Origin: Arthrobacter psychrochitiniphilus
Lineage (GTDB): Bacteria > Actinomycetota > Actinomycetes > Actinomycetales > Micrococcaceae
Direction of reading: 5' to 3'
NCBI RefSeq assembly: GCF_003185915.1
Contig: NZ_QHLZ01000002.1
Coordinates: forward strand, 62,001-126,000
DNA length: 64,000 nt
In this document: in pieces, positions 35,255-43,634 of the stretch
Numbering within the stretch: the stretch's first letter is position 1
Layout of the letters: each line of letters opens with the position of its first letter
Made by a program: the position numbers and the translations under genes
Notes under the pieces: model-generated
Seen by the model: the letters and a program-made list of their open reading frames with translations, nothing else
What the model was told of the DNA's origin: nothing
Databases searched by the model: none

Positions 35255-36078
35255 GCAAGCAAGCAGCAGGAAAGCCCGTCAGCGGCGCTACCCCTGTCAT
35301 TGAACTGAAGGACTTGCACGTCCACCACCGGACGCGTTCCGGTGGCCTGTTCAAGCCGAGCTACGTCAAGGCTGTCAATGGTGTGAACTTCTCCATCAGC
35401 CGTGGTGAAACCGTGGGCATTGTGGGTGAGTCCGGTTGTGGCAAGTCCACTCTGGCCTCGGTTCTTGTTGGGCTACAGACCCCCACCTCCGGTGAGGTGC
35501 TGTTCCACGGAAAGCCCGCCATCAAGCGCAACGCCGCCATGCGCAAGGAGTTTGGCCGTTCTGTTTCCGTGGTCTTCCAGGACCCGTCAACAGCGTTGAA
35601 CCCCCGCATGACCATCCAGGACATCCTGCTCGATCCCTTGGTGATTCACGGGATCGGTAATGGCGCTTCCCGTTTGGCCAAGGTCCACGAGCTGCTGGCC
35701 CTGGTTGGCTTGCCGCAATCGGCAGCCGAGGTCACGCCGTCGCAGGTTTCCGGTGGACAACGCCAGCGTGTGGCCATTGCCCGCGCACTGGCGCTTGGCC
35801 CGGACATCATGGTGGCGGACGAGCCCACCTCCGCACTGGATGTTTCCGTCCGTGCACAGGTACTGAACTTGCTCTCTGACCTGAAGAAGGAACTGAACCT
35901 GGGCATGGTCTTTATCAGCCATGACATCCAGACAGTGCGCTACGTTTCAGACCGCATTGCCGTCATGTACTACGGCCAGATTGTTGAAGAGGGCTCCGCG
36001 GAGCAAATCTTTGACAACCCGAGCAACGACTACACGAAGAAGCTCCTCGGCGCCGCGCCGTCGCTGCTGCACCTCTAA
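35251..36078 (+). CDS. ABC transporter ATP-binding protein (DppF type)
   Basis: The 275-residue ATPase has Walker [11 protein letters not shown] (about 59-68), Q-loop VVFQDPSTALNPR, signature [15 protein letters not shown] (about 166), Walker B IMVADEPTSALD and switch His in FISHDIQTVRYV. It lacks the long C-terminal extension of the DppD half. It pairs with the ATPase domain of the fused upstream protein to drive import. Its ATG overlaps the upstream stop (ATGA), giving one-to-one coupling. The lyase gene follows after 74 bases. Confidence 0.92.
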   Translation: MSKQAAGKPVSGATPVIELKDLHVHHRTRSGGLFKPSYVKAVNGVNFSISRGETVGIVGESGCGKSTLASVLVGLQTPTSGEVLFHGKPAIKRNAAMRKEFGRSVSVVFQDPSTALNPRMTIQDILLDPLVIHGIGNGASRLAKVHELLALVGLPQSAAEVTPSQVSGGQRQRVAIARALALGPDIMVADEPTSALDVSVRAQVLNLLSDLKKELNLGMVFISHDIQTVRYVSDRIAVMYYGQIVEEGSAEQIFDNPSNDYTKKLLGAAPSLLHL

Positions 36079-36152
36079 CCCCACCCACGCCCGATTGGGC
36101 GCGGTCCCCCCCAAATTTTCCACTCAATCAATACAATTTTGGAGCAATTCAC

Positions 36153-37082
36153 GTGACTACCGTCGCATCCCGTTTCCAGGGCGTCATCCCGCCCGTCTGC
36201 ACCCCCCGCACAGCTGAAGGCGCCATTGACGTCCCCTCGCTGGAAAACCTGACCCGCCACCTGCTGGACGGCGGCGTGAGCGGCCTATTTGTCAACGGCT
36301 CCTCAGGCGAGGTCACCCACCTGACCAACGCTGAGCGCGACACCGTGCTGACCACCATTGCCGGCGTCAACGCCGGACAGGTCCCGCTGCTGGTGGGCGC
36401 CGTTGAGCAGACCACCAACCGCGTGATCGAAGAAGCCGCTCGCATGGTGTCCCTCGGCGCCAACGCAATCGTCGCCACCAGCCAGTACTACGCCATCAGC
36501 AACGCCGAGGAAAACGGCCGCCACTTCCGTGCCATCGCCGCGTCCGTGGACGTCCCCGTCTTCGCCTATGACGTTCCCGTGCGCACCCACTTCAAGATGC
36601 CCACAGACCTGCTCGTGGAGCTGGGTCGCGAAGGCATCATTGCCGGGGTCAAGGACTCCTCAGGCGATGACGTCTCCTTCCGCCAGCTGCTGATCGCCGC
36701 ACGCGACATCCCCAACTTTGACATCTTCACCGGCCACGAAGTAGTTGTTGACGGCGCCATGCTGGGCGGTGCCCAGGGCATAGTTCCCGGCCTGGGTAAC
36801 GTTGACCCGGCCGCCTACCGCCGCCTGTACGACCTCACTGTCGCAGGCGACTGGGCCGGTGCTGCTGCAGAGCAGGACCGCATTGCCGACGTCTTCAACA
36901 TCGTCTACACCCCGAAGGCTGGCCGCGTATCCGGCAACGCCGCCGGCTTGGGCGCGTTCAAGACCGCACTGATGCTCATGGGCGTCATTAAGACCAACGT
37001 CATGTCCGCTCCCATGCTGCCCTTGGATGCGGATGAAACCGCAGCGATCAAGGTCATCCTGGAGCGCACGGGCCTGATCTAG
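36153..37082 (+). CDS. nanA: DapA-family aldolase, probable N-acetylneuraminate lyase
   Basis: The 309-residue class I aldolase has the GSSGE pyruvate-carboxylate loop (NGSSGEVTHL), Tyr139 in FAYDVPVR and the Schiff-base Lys167 in AGVKDSSGD, close to the positions in known sialate lyases. It would split N-acetylneuraminate to pyruvate and N-acetylmannosamine. The start is GTG at 36153 behind TTGGAG. The downstream kinase and ManNAc-6-P epimerase genes favour sialate over dihydrodipicolinate synthase or other keto-acid aldolase roles. It is followed by a large hairpin that separates it from the kinase gene. Confidence 0.85.
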   Translation: MTTVASRFQGVIPPVCTPRTAEGAIDVPSLENLTRHLLDGGVSGLFVNGSSGEVTHLTNAERDTVLTTIAGVNAGQVPLLVGAVEQTTNRVIEEAARMVSLGANAIVATSQYYAISNAEENGRHFRAIAASVDVPVFAYDVPVRTHFKMPTDLLVELGREGIIAGVKDSSGDDVSFRQLLIAARDIPNFDIFTGHEVVVDGAMLGGAQGIVPGLGNVDPAAYRRLYDLTVAGDWAGAAAEQDRIADVFNIVYTPKAGRVSGNAAGLGAFKTALMLMGVIKTNVMSAPMLPLDADETAAIKVILERTGLI

Positions 37083-37170
37083 TCCCCACCCGCTCCCCCG
37101 CTGAATCCGCTGGCGCGTATTCGGCGGGGGCCCTCGGGCGCGTGGGCCCACCCACGCCCTCCCCCAAGCT

Positions 37171-37235
37171 CTCCCCAGCCGCGTTCCTGGGCCCTAGCCC
37201 CTCGCGGGCATGGGCCCAGAAACGCGGCTGGGGAG
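37171..37235 (+). terminator. Large intra-operon hairpin between lyase and kinase genes
   Basis: A 24-bp stem with one mismatch, left arm 37171-37194 (CTCCCCAGCCGCGTT...) and right arm 37212-37235 (...AACGCGGCTGGGGAG), has a 17-base loop and is followed by CACTTGTTTTTGCTT. It looks like a true terminator in the middle of the cluster, so kinase and epimerase may be expressed at a lower level or from their own promoter. A second GC palindrome lies just before it (37136-37158). Confidence 0.8.
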
Positions 37236-37273
37236 CACTTGTTTTTGCTTGATTTGAACTTGAAGGAATTTAC

Positions 37274-38206
37274 ATGCGGTACGTAGTTGGCGTTGACCTA
37301 GGCGGAACCAAAACAGCTGCCGGCGTTGTGGCAAGTGACGGCTCGGTCCTGCTCACGGAGCAAATTCCCACCCTGAACCGCGATGGTGGCGAGGCCATCT
37401 TGGATGCCACCGCCGCGCTGGTCCGTTCCCTCGTGACCAGCGCAGCCGCCAAAGGCGCTGTTGTCGAGGCCGTGGGTGTGGGTTCTGCCGGTGTCATCAA
37501 CGCCGCCGAAGGCACCGTCATCTCGGCCACCGACGCCATTCTGGGGTGGAGTGGAACCGCTATCGCGGCGGGGCTGACGCAGCGGCTGGGACTGCCCTGC
37601 GCCGTGGTCAATGATGTGCATGCCCACGCACTGGGCGAGGCCGGCCACGGGGCCGGCGCAGGCGCGGCCACCGCACTCATGGTCGCTTTTGGAACGGGCG
37701 TAGGCGGCAGCTTTGTCATTAACGGCCAGCCCGTTCTTGGCGAACACTTTGTGGGTGGCCACATGGGGCACTTCGCCTCACCATTGGCGGTCCACCGCGG
37801 CACCCCGTTACCGTGTTCCTGCGGCCACGTGGGCCACGTGGAAGCCATTGCTTCAGGCCCGGCCATCCACGCCGCCTACCGCCGCGATGGCGGAAGTGCC
37901 ACACTGGCGGACACCCGGGCCGTATTTGAGTCAGCCCGAGCAGGGGACCATCTGGCATTGAGTGTCATCGCCAAAGCTGCCACGGCAGCAGGGCAAGCAG
38001 TGGGTGGATTGATCAACATTTTGGACCCAGCAGTGGTTGTTGTCTCCGGAGGACTGGCGGACGCCGGCGAGCTGTGGTGGGCTGGTATGGAAACGGCTTT
38101 ACGTGCTGAACTTCTGGCGCCGCTGTCCCAAGTGCCCGTGGTGCGTGCGAGCCTTGGAAACACGGCCGCCATTGTGGGCGCAGCATCCCTGGTCCTTGAC
38201 CACTAA
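37274..38206 (+). CDS. nanK: ROK-family kinase, probable N-acetylmannosamine kinase
   Basis: The 310-residue ROK protein has the phosphate-binding VGVDLGGTKTAAGVV, the catalytic region VNDVHAHALGEAGHG, the FGTGVGGSFVINGQ loop and GHMGHFASP, whose His is a zinc ligand. The ROK cluster normally reads CxCGxxGCxE; here it is CSCGHVGHVEAIASG, with His in place of the third Cys. It should phosphorylate N-acetylmannosamine to ManNAc-6-P with ATP. The ribosome site AAGGAATTTAC precedes ATG 37274. It lies between the lyase and epimerase genes, which supports the assignment over glucokinase. Confidence 0.82.
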   Translation: MRYVVGVDLGGTKTAAGVVASDGSVLLTEQIPTLNRDGGEAILDATAALVRSLVTSAAAKGAVVEAVGVGSAGVINAAEGTVISATDAILGWSGTAIAAGLTQRLGLPCAVVNDVHAHALGEAGHGAGAGAATALMVAFGTGVGGSFVINGQPVLGEHFVGGHMGHFASPLAVHRGTPLPCSCGHVGHVEAIASGPAIHAAYRRDGGSATLADTRAVFESARAGDHLALSVIAKAATAAGQAVGGLINILDPAVVVVSGGLADAGELWWAGMETALRAELLAPLSQVPVVRASLGNTAAIVGAASLVLDH

Positions 38207-38237
38207 ATTACTTTTTTCAGCTTTTCTAGGAGTCACG

Positions 38238-38924
38238 ATGACACTGAAATTGACCAACTTTGATGCCCTTGCCGGGCAGCTTGTAGTGTCCGCCCAGGCG
38301 TACCCGGGCGAACCCATGCGCGATCCTCGCACCATGGCCCAGGTGGCGGCGTCAGCCGTGACCGGAGGCGCTGCGGCCATCCGGGTCCAGGGCATTGCGG
38401 ACATCCAGTTCACCCGGGCCGCCGTGGAAGTTCCCGTGATTGGGCTCTGGAAAGACGGGCACGACGGCGTCTTCATCACCCCCACGCTGCGCCATGCTCT
38501 CGCCTGTGCCAGCGCCGGTGCGCACATTGTGGCCATTGACGGAACCCGCCGGCCCCGTCCTGACGGCCTGAGCCTTGAAGAGACCATTGCGGGCGTGCAC
38601 TCGAACTCGAACTCCCTGGTCATGGCAGATTGTGGTTCCTTCGAAGATGCCGTTGCCGCGGCCGAGGCTGGGGCGGATTTGATCGGCACCACTTTGGCCG
38701 GATACACCGATGATCGGCCCAAAACTGACGGCCCGGACCTGGAGCTGATCGCCCAGATTGCCGCCGCCAACTTGGGGGCCCCGCTCATCGCTGAAGGCCG
38801 CATCCACTCCCCCGCCCAGGCCCGCGCAGCCATGGATGCCGGCGCCTTTGCCGTAGTGGTGGGCACGGCCATTACGCACCCATCCTCCATCACCGGATGG
38901 TTCAAGGCAGCACTGGACGCCTAG
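38238..38924 (+). CDS. nanE: N-acetylmannosamine-6-phosphate 2-epimerase
   Basis: The 228-residue TIM-barrel protein shows the NanE pattern: QLVVSAQAYPGEPMRDP, AAAIRVQG, VIGLWKDGHDGVFITPT with the catalytic Lys, AHIVAIDGTRRPRPDG, MADCGSFEDA with the catalytic Asp region, GTTLAGYTDD, and AEGRIHSPAQA. It converts ManNAc-6-P to GlcNAc-6-P for entry into amino-sugar catabolism. The ATG at 38238 with CTAGGAG ahead is the true start; the longer open frame is upstream read-through. It is the last gene of the sialic-acid cluster. NagA and NagB are not in the window. Confidence 0.93.
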   Translation: MTLKLTNFDALAGQLVVSAQAYPGEPMRDPRTMAQVAASAVTGGAAAIRVQGIADIQFTRAAVEVPVIGLWKDGHDGVFITPTLRHALACASAGAHIVAIDGTRRPRPDGLSLEETIAGVHSNSNSLVMADCGSFEDAVAAAEAGADLIGTTLAGYTDDRPKTDGPDLELIAQIAAANLGAPLIAEGRIHSPAQARAAMDAGAFAVVVGTAITHPSSITGWFKAALDA

Positions 38925-38938
38925 GGTTTCCCGCCGCA

Positions 38939-38981
38939 GGCCCCTTCTGCCCGTCATTTACGACGGCGGAGGGGGCCTTTT
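38939..38981 (+). terminator. Terminator of the sialic-acid operon
   Basis: GGCCCC-TCTGCC-GTC pairs with GAC-GGCGGA-GGGGCC around ATTTAC, followed by TTTTGCG, 15 bases after the nanE stop. Confidence 0.82.
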
Positions 38982-39085
38982 GCGTGGTGTGCCGGAGCGC
39001 ATCGGCGCCTGCCATCTTGACCCGTCAGAGGGAACCTGAGAAGCGCTTCATATGGAACAGTGACATGTGAGCATCCCACAAAATT

Positions 39086-39114
39086 TTGCACTGACTAGTC
39101 GGTTCTGATATTTT
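39086..39114 (+). promoter_or_regulatory. Sigma-70-type promoter of the ABC-like/YhgE operon
   Basis: TTGCAC (39086-39091), a 17-base spacer and TATTTT (39109-39114) lie 38 bases before the start of the ABC-like gene, which has AAGGAG as ribosome site. Confidence 0.6.
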
Positions 39115-39151
39115 TATCCAGCTCACCCCCCCTGTCAAAGGAGCGCCCCAC

Positions 39152-40069
39152 ATGCTCACCACCCACCAGCTGCATATTGACGGCCGGCATCACACTCTGC
39201 TGCCAGCCACCACCTTGGAAGCACTTCGGGGCGATTTGCTCCTGGTTCAGGCAGGCGGCCAATCACGCCGCACAGCCCTTGCCCTGGCTCTGACAGGGCG
39301 GATGAAACCCTCCACCGGCACCGTCGCCATGGGACATGAGGGCTCCATGGCCACGCTGCGGCGCCGCAGCGCCATCATCGATGCCCCCGAGGTCAACGCG
39401 CCAGAACACCACCTCACGGTCCGCTCCCTCGCCTCGGAAGATCTGGCCCTAGTCCCGCTTAAATTCCGTGACCGAACCCGCCCCACCGAGTGGCTGGTTA
39501 GACACGGTTTCCGGGACATCCTGGATAAATGGGTGGAAGAAGTTGACTCCGGACGGCTCCTGCACCTCCAACTCGAGCTCGCCCTCGCGGACAGCTGCGT
39601 GGATCTGGTGGTCATCGACTCCCCCGACCGCCACACAGCCAACACCGACGCCTGGCTCCCCCTCCTCACCCGTCTCGCCACCGGCGAACTGGGACGCGGC
39701 GCTGACGCCAGCTCCGAGACCCCGCTGCGGCCACTCATCGTGGTAGCCGTGGTGGGCAGCATCCCCTCGGACTGGAACGGGCCCACGGCTGTTGCCGGTG
39801 AGGATATTGCCGGCGGTGTCGCTGACGGGGAAGCCGATGGGGATGGTAGCGAGGACGCCGACGATCAGGCCGGGCAGGATACAGGCGGGGTTGGGCTGGA
39901 ATCGTCTTCGCGGCCTTCCGATCCTGGCCCGCAAGCGGCCTCCGGCCTCCCTGACACCGTTTCGGAAGAGACCGTTTCACTCCCCACCACCGGCATGGGT
40001 GACGATGTTGAGCCCACGGCAGGGTCTGGCGTCGTGCTTGAGCGTACTAGCGATCCAGAGGAAAGCTAA
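39152..40069 (+). CDS. Degenerate ABC ATPase-like protein paired with YhgE/Pip protein
   Basis: The 305-residue protein has the outline of an ABC cassette: a Walker A-like stretch VQAGGQSRRTALALALTG (about 32-49), a helical subdomain, and a Walker B-like LVVIDSPDRH. Key residues are missing: the Lys-Ser/Thr of GxGKS/T is RRT, the LSGGQ signature is not present, and the acidic residue after Walker B is Ser-Pro. Residues about 215-305 are an acidic, low-complexity tail. It probably does not hydrolyse ATP. It overlaps the YhgE/Pip gene by one base (TAATG), so it should be a dedicated partner, perhaps a non-catalytic motor remnant or a regulator of that permease. Assignment rests on weak resemblance and position. 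Confidence 0.65.
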   Translation: MLTTHQLHIDGRHHTLLPATTLEALRGDLLLVQAGGQSRRTALALALTGRMKPSTGTVAMGHEGSMATLRRRSAIIDAPEVNAPEHHLTVRSLASEDLALVPLKFRDRTRPTEWLVRHGFRDILDKWVEEVDSGRLLHLQLELALADSCVDLVVIDSPDRHTANTDAWLPLLTRLATGELGRGADASSETPLRPLIVVAVVGSIPSDWNGPTAVAGEDIAGGVADGEADGDGSEDADDQAGQDTGGVGLESSSRPSDPGPQAASGLPDTVSEETVSLPTTGMGDDVEPTAGSGVVLERTSDPEES

Positions 40070-42105
40070 TGACCATCCTGCGATTGGCCTTATCCGAACT
40101 CAAGCGCATGACGGGCGGGATCCTGCCCAAGCTGACAATTGTGGCCATGGTGATGGTCCCGCTGCTCTATGGGGCCGTGTATTTGTACGCCAATTGGGAT
40201 CCGTACGGCAACCTTGACCAGCTCCAGGCCGCGGTAGTGGTCCAGGACGAAGTCGCCGTGACTAAGGACGGCAAGGAACTGCGGGTAGGCGAAGAAGTTG
40301 CCCAAACCCTCATCAAAGACCACAAGTTCGATTGGCAACTCGTGGCCACCCCCGAGGAGGCAAACAATGGGGTCAAAGACGGTGAATTCGCTTTTGCCCT
40401 GATCATCCCCAAGGACTTCTCAACGAATCTGGCGTCTCCAGAGAACTTCGATTCTGCCACGCAGGCCATGATGAGCGTGACCACTAATGACGCCAACAAC
40501 TATTTGCTGACCTCCATTGTGGATAAAGTAGCCACCCAGGTTCATGCCTCCGTTGCCCAGCAGGTAGGCGAACAGACCGCTAACTCCCTTCTCACCGGCT
40601 ATGGCACCATCCATGCGCAGCTTGTGAAGGCTGCTGACGGGGCGCAACAGTTGGCGGACGGAGCCGCCACATTGGACACCGGGGTGGGCACGCTCAAGGG
40701 AGGTACCTCGGATCTCCTCACGGGAGCCGAGCAGCTGGCAGCTGGACAAAAGGACCTGGTGGCCGGGACCAAGCAGCTGCAGGCCGGGGCCTCTGCACTG
40801 AACACCGGGCTGGGCCAGTTGGAGACGAAAACGTCCGCCCTACCCGAGGATACGCAGAAACTTTCTGATGGTGCGGCAGCAGTTTCAGGAGGCAACGCCG
40901 CCTTGAACTCTAAGGTTCAGGGCGCCATTGGATCGGCCGAGAAGCTTGACGACGCCGTCAACACCGCCATCAACAACAAGCTCGATTCGCTGGTCACGGA
41001 CGGCACTCTGACTCAGGAACAAGCAAGCACGATCCGTACCCGGCTGGAGACAGCCGCCACAAGCCCCGCCATTGTCGATGTGAAAAACCAGCTCTCCGCC
41101 AGCGCTGAAGATGTGCAAAAGCTCGCTACCGGGGCCGCTGCGGTTGCCGACGGGGCCAAAAAATTGGCAGGCGCTACGCCGGCGCTCACCACGGCTATTG
41201 AGCAAGCCCACGCAGGGGCCGGGGAACTCTCAACAGGCGCCGGCACCCTTGCTGACGGTCAGCTCACGGCCCTAGATGGCGCAGAAGCGCTGGCAGCGGG
41301 CGCCAAGAAGCTGGATACCGGCGCGGGTGATCTGAAGTCAGGATCCAGCAAAATCTCCTCAGGGGCCAACGAACTGGCCAAGCAATTGCGCAGTGGCTCA
41401 GGCTCGGTTCCTAACCCCAATGACAAGGACAAGGAGAACGCGGCGGGTGTCATTGCCGATCCCATCCGCATTGACTCCGTATCCCAGGCCCAGGCGGCCA
41501 ACTACGGCTCAGGTCTGGCACCGTTCTTCCTGGTGCTTGCCTTGTGGATTGGCGCCTTCATGCTGGTGCAGGTGATGCGTCCGCTGACGGTGCGGGCCTT
41601 GGCCTCCAACGCCCCGTCCTGGAAGATTGCCATTGGCGGCTGGCTGCCCTTTGCCGCGGTGGCCACCGCACAGGCGCTGCTGCTCTACGCCGTGGTGCAC
41701 TTTGGGCTGGGGCTGGAACCAAGCCACCCGTGGCTCACCCTGGGCCTGCTCATGCTGGCCTCGCTGGCCTTCACGGCGCTGATCCAGGGGATTGTGGCCC
41801 TGTTGGGGACACCTGGGAAGTTCGTGGTGCTGATCCTGCTGGTGCTCCAGCTGGTCTCCTCTGGCGGCACCTTCCCCTGGCAGACAACCCCAGAACCCCT
41901 GCACATCATGCACCAAGTACTGCCCATGGGCCATGTTGTGGAGGGCATGCGCCACTTGATTTACGGCTCTGACATTGCAGCGCTGGTGCCAATAGTCCTG
42001 GGTCTACTGGGCTACATGGTCCTCGGTTTTGTGATGGCCTGGGCAGCCGTCCACCAGAAGAAGACCTGGACACTGAAAACCCTCATGCCCGAGATGGAGG
42101 CCTGA
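40069..42105 (+). CDS. YhgE/Pip-family ABC-2-like membrane protein
   Basis: The 678-residue protein has one N-terminal membrane helix (about 20-42), a 440-residue extracellular region and a C-terminal block of about five helices (from FFLVLALWIGAFMLVQVM to the end), the layout of YhgE/Pip proteins and ABC-2 permeases. The middle carries many short repeats of the kind LxxGAxxLxxG (for example QLADGAATLDTGVGTLKGG and QLAAGQKDLVAGTKQL), predicted to form a long helical stalk. Relatives include phage-infection proteins and the type VII-associated EsaA. Its role in this organism is unknown; envelope export or stress adaptation is possible. It is cotranscribed with the degenerate ABC protein. It ends 60 bases before the convergent sixA-like gene. 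Confidence 0.85.
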   Translation: MTILRLALSELKRMTGGILPKLTIVAMVMVPLLYGAVYLYANWDPYGNLDQLQAAVVVQDEVAVTKDGKELRVGEEVAQTLIKDHKFDWQLVATPEEANNGVKDGEFAFALIIPKDFSTNLASPENFDSATQAMMSVTTNDANNYLLTSIVDKVATQVHASVAQQVGEQTANSLLTGYGTIHAQLVKAADGAQQLADGAATLDTGVGTLKGGTSDLLTGAEQLAAGQKDLVAGTKQLQAGASALNTGLGQLETKTSALPEDTQKLSDGAAAVSGGNAALNSKVQGAIGSAEKLDDAVNTAINNKLDSLVTDGTLTQEQASTIRTRLETAATSPAIVDVKNQLSASAEDVQKLATGAAAVADGAKKLAGATPALTTAIEQAHAGAGELSTGAGTLADGQLTALDGAEALAAGAKKLDTGAGDLKSGSSKISSGANELAKQLRSGSGSVPNPNDKDKENAAGVIADPIRIDSVSQAQAANYGSGLAPFFLVLALWIGAFMLVQVMRPLTVRALASNAPSWKIAIGGWLPFAAVATAQALLLYAVVHFGLGLEPSHPWLTLGLLMLASLAFTALIQGIVALLGTPGKFVVLILLVLQLVSSGGTFPWQTTPEPLHIMHQVLPMGHVVEGMRHLIYGSDIAALVPIVLGLLGYMVLGFVMAWAAVHQKKTWTLKTLMPEMEA

Positions 42106-42164
42106 GCCACCCGGCAGCGGCCCAAGCGCACCAGAGGCGCACCAGAGACCACCCGGCAGAGTGG

Positions 42165-42686
42165 CTAACGCGGCACCACAAAGTTCACCAGCGTGGCGTC
42201 CTGACCGTCAAGGGTGGCCCAGTCGCCACTGTGCTCAAACACGGCAAACGCACTCGTGGGAAACCCTGAGGCCAGATCCATGTAGGCGTCCTGGTCTGAT
42301 TCCCGCGACGCCAGCCGCAGCGCCAGCGACTGGATACCTGGCATGTGGCTGATCACCATCAGGGTACCCACGGTTTCTGGCACGTGATTGATGACCGAAA
42401 GCATCGAGGTGGCTCCGGCCGCATAGAGGCCCGATTCCAGCTTGGGGGTGGGTGCTTTCTCGCCGAGCTTCTGGCACACCCAGGTACACGTCTGACGGGT
42501 GCGCAGCGCTGATGAGCACAGGATAAAGTCCGGGACCACCGAGTTTTCCATCAGCCATTTGCCAGCCAGGGGCGCCTCAGTGTGGCCACGTTGGGCCAGT
42601 GGCCTGTCATGGTCTTCTACGCCCAGCGGAAATGCCGCCTTGGCGTGGCGCATTAGGATCAGCCGCTTAATGTGGTGTTCGCTCAT
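42165..42686 (-). CDS. SixA-type phosphohistidine phosphatase
   Basis: The 173-residue histidine phosphatase starts with the catalytic RHG-type motif LILMRHAKA (His14), followed by DHDRPLAQRGHTEA and the second-half SALRTRQTC and ISHMPGIQSLAL with the second catalytic His. The size and lack of the branching domain match SixA, which removes phosphate from histidine on signalling proteins, although small-molecule substrates are possible. It is a single-gene unit; a hairpin and the orphan winged-helix gene lie upstream. No partner phosphotransfer protein is visible nearby. Confidence 0.88.
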   Translation of the reverse strand: MSEHHIKRLILMRHAKAAFPLGVEDHDRPLAQRGHTEAPLAGKWLMENSVVPDFILCSSALRTRQTCTWVCQKLGEKAPTPKLESGLYAAGATSMLSVINHVPETVGTLMVISHMPGIQSLALRLASRESDQDAYMDLASGFPTSAFAVFEHSGDWATLDGQDATLVNFVVPR

Positions 42687-42718
42687 TCTTCTAGTTTAGT
42701 GAGTGTTAGAAGTGCACA

Positions 42719-42754
42719 ACGGCGGATTCCCCGCCCAGGTGGGGAATCCGCCGT
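42719..42754. terminator. Terminator hairpin behind the winged-helix gene
   Basis: ACGGCGGATTCCCC and GGGGAATCCGCCGT form a perfect 14-bp stem around an eight-base loop. It follows the stop of the winged-helix gene on the minus strand by 44 bases and may also insulate the sixA promoter. Confidence 0.75.
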
Positions 42755-42797
42755 CGTGCATGTTCAGGAGCGCTACTAGAGCCTTCAGTTATGGGCG

Positions 42798-43634
42798 TTA
42801 GATGGAGTATTCCGGCGCAGCCCAAACAACCACTTCGGGGTGCTCGTAGAAGCGGTAGCCTTCGCCGCGGACGGTGCGCACGGTGTTGGCCAGGCGGCCC
42901 AGTTTGGAGCGCAGGCGGCGGATGTGCACGTCGATGGTGCGCTCGTTGGGGACCTCATCGGCGTTGGACCAGAGCCCGCTCAAGAGTTCGTCGCGGCCTA
43001 CGGTACGCGTGCCGTTTTCCACAAGGTAGTTCAGCAGCTCGAACTCCTTGAAGGTGAGGTTCAGGGTATCGCCGTCCAGGTGCACTTCCCGGCGGGCCAG
43101 ATCAATCAACACGCCAGTGGGGCGCTGTTCCGCGGCGGGGGTGCGCACGGGTTCCTGACGCTGGCGGCTGGCCACTGTGGGATCGCCGAAGGTGGAACGG
43201 ACCACGTCCAGCGGGGTTCCCACCGCGTCCGACGGCGCAATCGCCACCGCTGCATAGCTTTGGGCCTGCGGGACAAGGGTCTGGGCGTAAGCACGAATGT
43301 CCTGTGCAAGCTTGGCCAAGGACGTTCCCGCAGCGGCGGCCGTGTCCTCATCCACGCCCACGTACAGCACAAAGCCGCGGGCAACGTTATCGGGGCTGAC
43401 GCCGCGGAGCACATCTGCCTCGCCGCCGGCAATAACGGGCGTGGGCGCCGTCATGGGGTTGCTGTCAGCGGCCGGGACGGCGCGCAAGCGGGCAGCGGCG
43501 CTGGGAGTATCGGCGCGGTAGCCGGCGTGCTCTTGGTGTGAGCTGCGGTATCCAGCACCTTGGCTGGTGTTGCGGGCAACGGCCTTGGCGGCGTTGCGGA
43601 CAGAGATGTGGACGTATCCGGATGCTACTGACAT
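42798..43634 (-). CDS. Orphan winged-helix regulator with OmpR/PhoB-type DNA-binding domain
   Basis: In this 278-residue protein the C-terminal 100 residues are a trans-reg winged helix: LARREVHLDGDTLNLTFKEF, ELLNYLVENGTRTVGRDELL, then RTIDVHIRRLRSKLG and RTVRGEGYRFYEHPE. The N-terminal part is not a receiver domain. It has an Ala/Arg-rich start (1-65) and a compact region at about 85-145 (FVLYVGVDEDTAAAAGTSLA, SYAAVAIAPSD) without the phospho-acceptor Asp pocket. It is therefore a single-protein regulator of unknown signal. The 641-base gap upstream is unusually long and AT-rich in part, so its own promoter region may be complex. Binding targets are unknown. Confidence 0.82.
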   Translation of the reverse strand: MSVASGYVHISVRNAAKAVARNTSQGAGYRSSHQEHAGYRADTPSAAARLRAVPAADSNPMTAPTPVIAGGEADVLRGVSPDNVARGFVLYVGVDEDTAAAAGTSLAKLAQDIRAYAQTLVPQAQSYAAVAIAPSDAVGTPLDVVRSTFGDPTVASRQRQEPVRTPAAEQRPTGVLIDLARREVHLDGDTLNLTFKEFELLNYLVENGTRTVGRDELLSGLWSNADEVPNERTIDVHIRRLRSKLGRLANTVRTVRGEGYRFYEHPEVVVWAAPEYSI

